In this document: one piece after another, positions 60,177 to 64,000 of the stretch
Numbering within the stretch: the first letter of the stretch is position 1
Layout: each line of letters opens with the position of its first letter
NCBI RefSeq assembly: GCF_029873215.1
Contig: NZ_CP123620.1
Coordinates: 1,798,001-1,862,000, forward strand
Direction: 5' to 3'
Length of the DNA: 64,000 bases
Source: Nocardioides sp. BP30
Lineage (GTDB): Bacteria; Actinomycetota; Actinomycetes; Propionibacteriales; Nocardioidaceae
Program-made: the position numbers and the translations under genes
Notes under the pieces: generated by a model
The model's database searches: none
Told to the model about the DNA's origin: nothing
The model's input: only the letters and a program-made list of their open reading frames with translations

Positions 60177-61184
60177 TTGGACTTCCTGATCCACCACTTC
60201 TTCGAGCTGACCATCACCGGTCTGGCGCTCGGATCCATCTACGCCCTGGTCGCCCTCGGGTACACCCTCGTGTACGGCGTCCTGCAGCTGATCAACTTCG
60301 CGCACTCCGAGGTCTTCATGTACGGCACCTTCGCCGTGGCATGGATCGTCGTCCTCGTGCACGGCACCGGCTCGACCACCGAGAGCCTGTGGGCCGCCGC
60401 ACCGATCCTGATCCTCGCGCTGATCGCAGCCATGCTGCTCTCCGGCCTCGTCGCCCTGCTCCTCGAGCGGGTCGCCTACCGGCCCTTGATCAAGAAGAAC
60501 GCGCCCAAGCTGATCGCGCTGATCTCCGCGATCGGCGCCTCCTTCGCCCTGGCCGAGATCATGGGTCTGCGGGACCGGATCGCGGCCTGGTTCGGGCTCG
60601 ACGACAACCTGTCCAACTACGTCTCGCCCGGCAAGGCACGCGACCTCTACGCCAGCCCTGTCACCATCGACCCGCACCCCATCTCCTGGCTCAAGATCGG
60701 TGACTACACCGTCACCGACGTCGACCTCCTGGTGATCGTGGCCGCGTTGGCGATGATGTTCGCGCTCGACTGGTTCGTCCGGCACACCCGGTTCGGCCGG
60801 GGCATCCGGGCGACCGCCCAGGACCCGGAGTCGGCCGCGCTGATGGGCGTCAACTCCACCCGCATCATCCAGGTCACGTTCTTCATCGGTGGCCTGATGG
60901 CGGGGGCGGCGGCGACGCTCTACATGATCCGCGTCGGCACCACCCGGCAGAACGCCGGCTTCATCTTCGGCGTGAAGGCGTTCACCGCCGCCGTCATGGG
61001 CGGCATCGGGAACCTGCGCGGAGCTCTCCTCGGCGGTCTCATCCTGGGGGTCGCGGAGAACTACGGCTCCGCCATCCTGGGCACCGAGTGGAAGGACGTG
61101 GTCGCCTTCGTGCTGCTGGTCCTCATCCTGCTGGTGCGGCCCTCGGGCCTGCTCGGCGAGGCTCTCGGAAAGGCGCGCGCATGA
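60177..61184 (+). CDS. livH: Branched-chain amino acid-type ABC transporter permease LivH
   Basis: 335 residues from a TTG start (L/M-D-F-L-I-H-H) with GGAGGGAGAG upstream. About eight membrane segments are present. The LivH-type motifs [16 protein letters not shown] near the start and [12 protein letters not shown] (EAA-like loop, about 280) are conserved. Rare TTG initiation together with the upstream hairpin should keep expression below that of livJ. It overlaps livM. Confidence 0.95.
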   Translation: MDFLIHHFFELTITGLALGSIYALVALGYTLVYGVLQLINFAHSEVFMYGTFAVAWIVVLVHGTGSTTESLWAAAPILILALIAAMLLSGLVALLLERVAYRPLIKKNAPKLIALISAIGASFALAEIMGLRDRIAAWFGLDDNLSNYVSPGKARDLYASPVTIDPHPISWLKIGDYTVTDVDLLVIVAALAMMFALDWFVRHTRFGRGIRATAQDPESAALMGVNSTRIIQVTFFIGGLMAGAAATLYMIRVGTTRQNAGFIFGVKAFTAAVMGGIGNLRGALLGGLILGVAENYGSAILGTEWKDVVAFVLLVLILLVRPSGLLGEALGKARA

Positions 61185-62404
61185 GCAGGGCAACCGACGC
61201 CGTGGCGCTGAGCGGGCAGAGCGCGCTCAAGGGGATCGGGACCGGCATCGGCACCGGCCTGGACAGGGGCTTCGGTGCGATCCGCTCCTTCTTCGGCGGC
61301 ATGCCGAAGCCCGTGAAGATCGTCCTGTTGGTGCTCGGCGTGCTCCTCGCCTACGCGCTCCCGCTGCTGGACCTGCCGATCATCCCGACCACCGGCAGCG
61401 ACTTCGGCGGCGTGCTGTTCACCGCCGCGTCGTACGCGCTGATCGCGGTGGGCCTCAACATCGTGATCGGGTACGCCGGCCTGCTTGACCTCGGCTACGT
61501 CGGCTTCTACGCCACCGGCGCCTACACCGTCGGCATCCTGACGCAGTACCACTGGCACTGGCCCTTCCTGCTCGCGCTGCCGATGGCGATCCTCGTGACG
61601 ATGGTCTTCGGTGTGCTCCTGGGCGCGCCGACCCTGCGCGTCCGCGGCGATTACCTGGCCATCGTGACGCTGGGCTTCGGCGAGATCATCCGGCTGGTCA
61701 TCCACAACACGGGGTGGCTGGGCGCCGCGTCGGGCATCTCGCAGATCCCGCCGCCACCGAGCATCGGTCCCAACCCGCCCGGTCCCGACGGCGGTCTGTT
61801 CTCGATCCCGCACCTGTCGTGGGGCACGTTCCCCAACATCATCGACGTGGGTCACGAGACCCACTTCTTGAAGTTCGGCGTGCTCGACGCGATCCCGTAC
61901 TACTGGCTCATGCTGACAGCGTTGGCGGTCGTGCTGGTCGCCGACAAGCTGATCAAGGACAGCCGGGTGGGCCGGGCCTGGGAGGCCACCCGCGAGGACG
62001 AGGACGCCGCCGAGATCATGGGCGTGCCGACGTTCCGCTACAAGCTCCTGGCCTTCGCGCTCGGTGCGTGCATCGGCGGCCTGTCGGGCGGCATCTACGC
62101 CGCGCGCAACGGCTTCGTCAGCCCCGACACGTTCGTCATCATCCTCTCCGAGCTGTTCGTGGCCGCCGTCATCATCGGCGGTGCCGGCAACCGGTGGGGT
62201 GCGATCGCCGGTGCGATCGTGGTGGCCTACCTGCCCGAGCGTTTCCGTGGCTTCAGCGACTGGCGCATGCTCGTCTTCGGCCTGGCGATGATGGCACTGG
62301 CCATCTGGCGCCCGCAGGGGATCTTCCCGCCGCGACGAACGCGCAGAGCTCTCGCCGCGGAGGCCGAGATCGAGGAGCTGGAGGGGGAGACGGTCGATGT
62401 CTGA
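61181..62404 (+). CDS. livM: Branched-chain amino acid-type ABC transporter permease LivM
   Basis: 407 residues from ATG 61181 (ATGA overlap with livH). A cytoplasmic N-terminal extension (about 1-45) precedes about ten membrane segments. The LivM pattern [19 protein letters not shown] and the late [12 protein letters not shown] loop are present. A region rich in Pro and Gly (about 188-205) is an insert between segments. It ends 8 bp inside livG. Confidence 0.95.
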   Translation: MSRATDAVALSGQSALKGIGTGIGTGLDRGFGAIRSFFGGMPKPVKIVLLVLGVLLAYALPLLDLPIIPTTGSDFGGVLFTAASYALIAVGLNIVIGYAGLLDLGYVGFYATGAYTVGILTQYHWHWPFLLALPMAILVTMVFGVLLGAPTLRVRGDYLAIVTLGFGEIIRLVIHNTGWLGAASGISQIPPPPSIGPNPPGPDGGLFSIPHLSWGTFPNIIDVGHETHFLKFGVLDAIPYYWLMLTALAVVLVADKLIKDSRVGRAWEATREDEDAAEIMGVPTFRYKLLAFALGACIGGLSGGIYAARNGFVSPDTFVIILSELFVAAVIIGGAGNRWGAIAGAIVVAYLPERFRGFSDWRMLVFGLAMMALAIWRPQGIFPPRRTRRALAAEAEIEELEGETVDV

Positions 62405-63237
62405 GAACACCGCACAGACCGGCACGCAAGCAGGCACCCAAGCCGGCACGCACGCCGGCGACGACCGGCGTCGAGCGCTGCTCGAGGTCGACGACGTCAC
62501 CATCAAGTTCGGTGGTGTCACGGCGCTCGACGGGGTCACCTTCGACATCAAGGAGGGCGAGATCCTCGGGCTGATCGGCCCGAACGGTGCTGGCAAGACG
62601 ACCTGCTTCAACGTGATGACCGGCGTCTACCAGGCCACCAGCGGCCAGGTCCGCTTCGACGGCAAGCCGCTGGCCAAGCTGAAGCGCTACGCCATCACCA
62701 AGCTGGGGATCGCCCGCACGTTCCAGAACATCCGGCTGTTCAAGTCGATGACGGCGCTGGAGAACGTGATGGTCGGCGCGGACGCCCACAGCAAGGTCGG
62801 CCTGCTCAACGCGCTGTTCCGTACGCCGCTGCACCGGCGCACCGAGGCCGAGGCGGAGCGGTCCGCTCGCGAGCTGCTGAAGTTCGTCGGGGTCGACGGC
62901 CGCGCCGACGAGCTCGCCGCGAACCTCTCCTACGGCGATCAGCGCCGTCTCGAGATCGCGCGCGCGATGGCGACCAAGCCGAAGCTGCTCTGCCTCGACG
63001 AGCCGGCCGCCGGCTTCAACCCGGCCGAGAAGCAACGGCTGATGGAGCTGATCCGCAAGGTGCGCGACCAGGGCTACACCGTGCTGCTCATCGAGCACGA
63101 CATGCGACTGGTCATGGGCGTCACCGACCGGATCGTGGTGCTGGAGTTCGGCCGCAAGATCGCCGAGGGCACACCCGCACAGATCCGTGACAATCCGGCC
63201 GTGATCGCGGCGTACCTGGGTGTGGAGGAGGACGAGG

Positions 63238-63248
<11 letters not shown>
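62397..63248 (+). CDS. livG: Branched-chain amino acid-type ABC transporter ATPase LivG
   Basis: 283 residues. An N-terminal Thr/Gly/Ala repeat (T-Q-A-G units, about residues 5-20) precedes the ATPase. Walker A is G-P-N-G-A-G-K-T-T, the signature is [10 protein letters not shown], Walker B is [10 protein letters not shown], and the switch is I-E-H-D. The [11 protein letters not shown] motif is typical of LivG. It overlaps livF by 11 bp. Confidence 0.96.
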
Positions 63249-63957
<709 letters not shown>

Positions 63958-64000
63958 GTCGCTGATCCCCGCCTGACACAGCACGATGGCCCCAGCCGAT

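Overview
The window is a 64 kb piece of chromosome from a high-GC actinomycete. Inference from gene content: Nocardioidaceae or a close relative (Nocardioides-like). Pointers are Wag31-type DivIVA, SepF, a PriA-type HisA with no trpF in the window, TIGR03085 and HGxxPAAW family proteins, an ANTAR response regulator beside pyk, GTG/TTG starts, many ATGA overlaps and many apparently leaderless promoters. Almost everything is core housekeeping DNA. I see no IS element, prophage, CRISPR array or rRNA, and only one tRNA.

Layout. 1-3087 (minus strand): a TgpA-like transglutaminase membrane protein (cut by the window edge), a DUF58 protein and a MoxR ATPase. 3088-3330: divergent spacer with tandem repeats and a phased array of MraZ boxes. 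3331-21317 (plus): the division and cell wall cluster mraZ-rsmH-ftsL-like-ftsI-murE-mraY-murD-ftsW-murG-murC-ftsQ-ftsZ-pgeF-yggS-sepF-yggT-divIVA. murF is not at its usual place between murE and mraY. 21515-30232: DksA/TraR-like zinc-finger protein, lspA, rluD-type pseudouridine synthase, a GNAT enzyme, dnaE, and two membrane proteins (DUF2567-like and DUF3352-like). A Lon-substrate-binding-domain protein lies on the minus strand.

31049-36586: histidine operon hisD-hisC-hisB-hisH-(small membrane protein)-priA-hisF. It is interrupted by about 7.8 kb (36587-44366) before hisI. The interruption holds a RibD_C/DHFR-like reductase, a minus-strand pair (PKD-like secreted protein and DUF6318-like lipoprotein), a pterin dehydratase-VOC fusion, a VOC protein, a TIGR03085 protein and a heterodimeric ABC exporter. 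44370-48378: hisI, Trp-associated membrane protein, HGxxPAAW protein, trpC, trpB, trpA; trpE, trpD and trpF are not here. 48371-49935: SCO1-like lipoprotein and lgt. 50134-56176: gltBD (glutamate synthase). 56306-57775: pyk. Then a large palindrome, tRNA-Leu(CAA) on the minus strand, the ANTAR response regulator (PdtaR type), and the livJ-H-M-G-F ABC importer, complete to 63957.

How it works together: the first third makes and places peptidoglycan precursors and the divisome, probably under MraZ autoregulation. The middle contains replication, lipoprotein processing and translation-related genes. The last third is amino-acid and nitrogen metabolism (His, Trp, Glu, branched-chain amino acid uptake) plus the end of glycolysis. 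Two GTnAC-N6-GTAAC sites, one before gltB and one before livJ, suggest shared control by a GlnR-type nitrogen regulator. No obviously new biological system is visible. The least ordinary items are the DUF6318/PKD pair, the lysine/alanine tail on the FtsL-like protein, the phased MraZ operators, the missing murF/trpE/ileS, and the regulatory sites.
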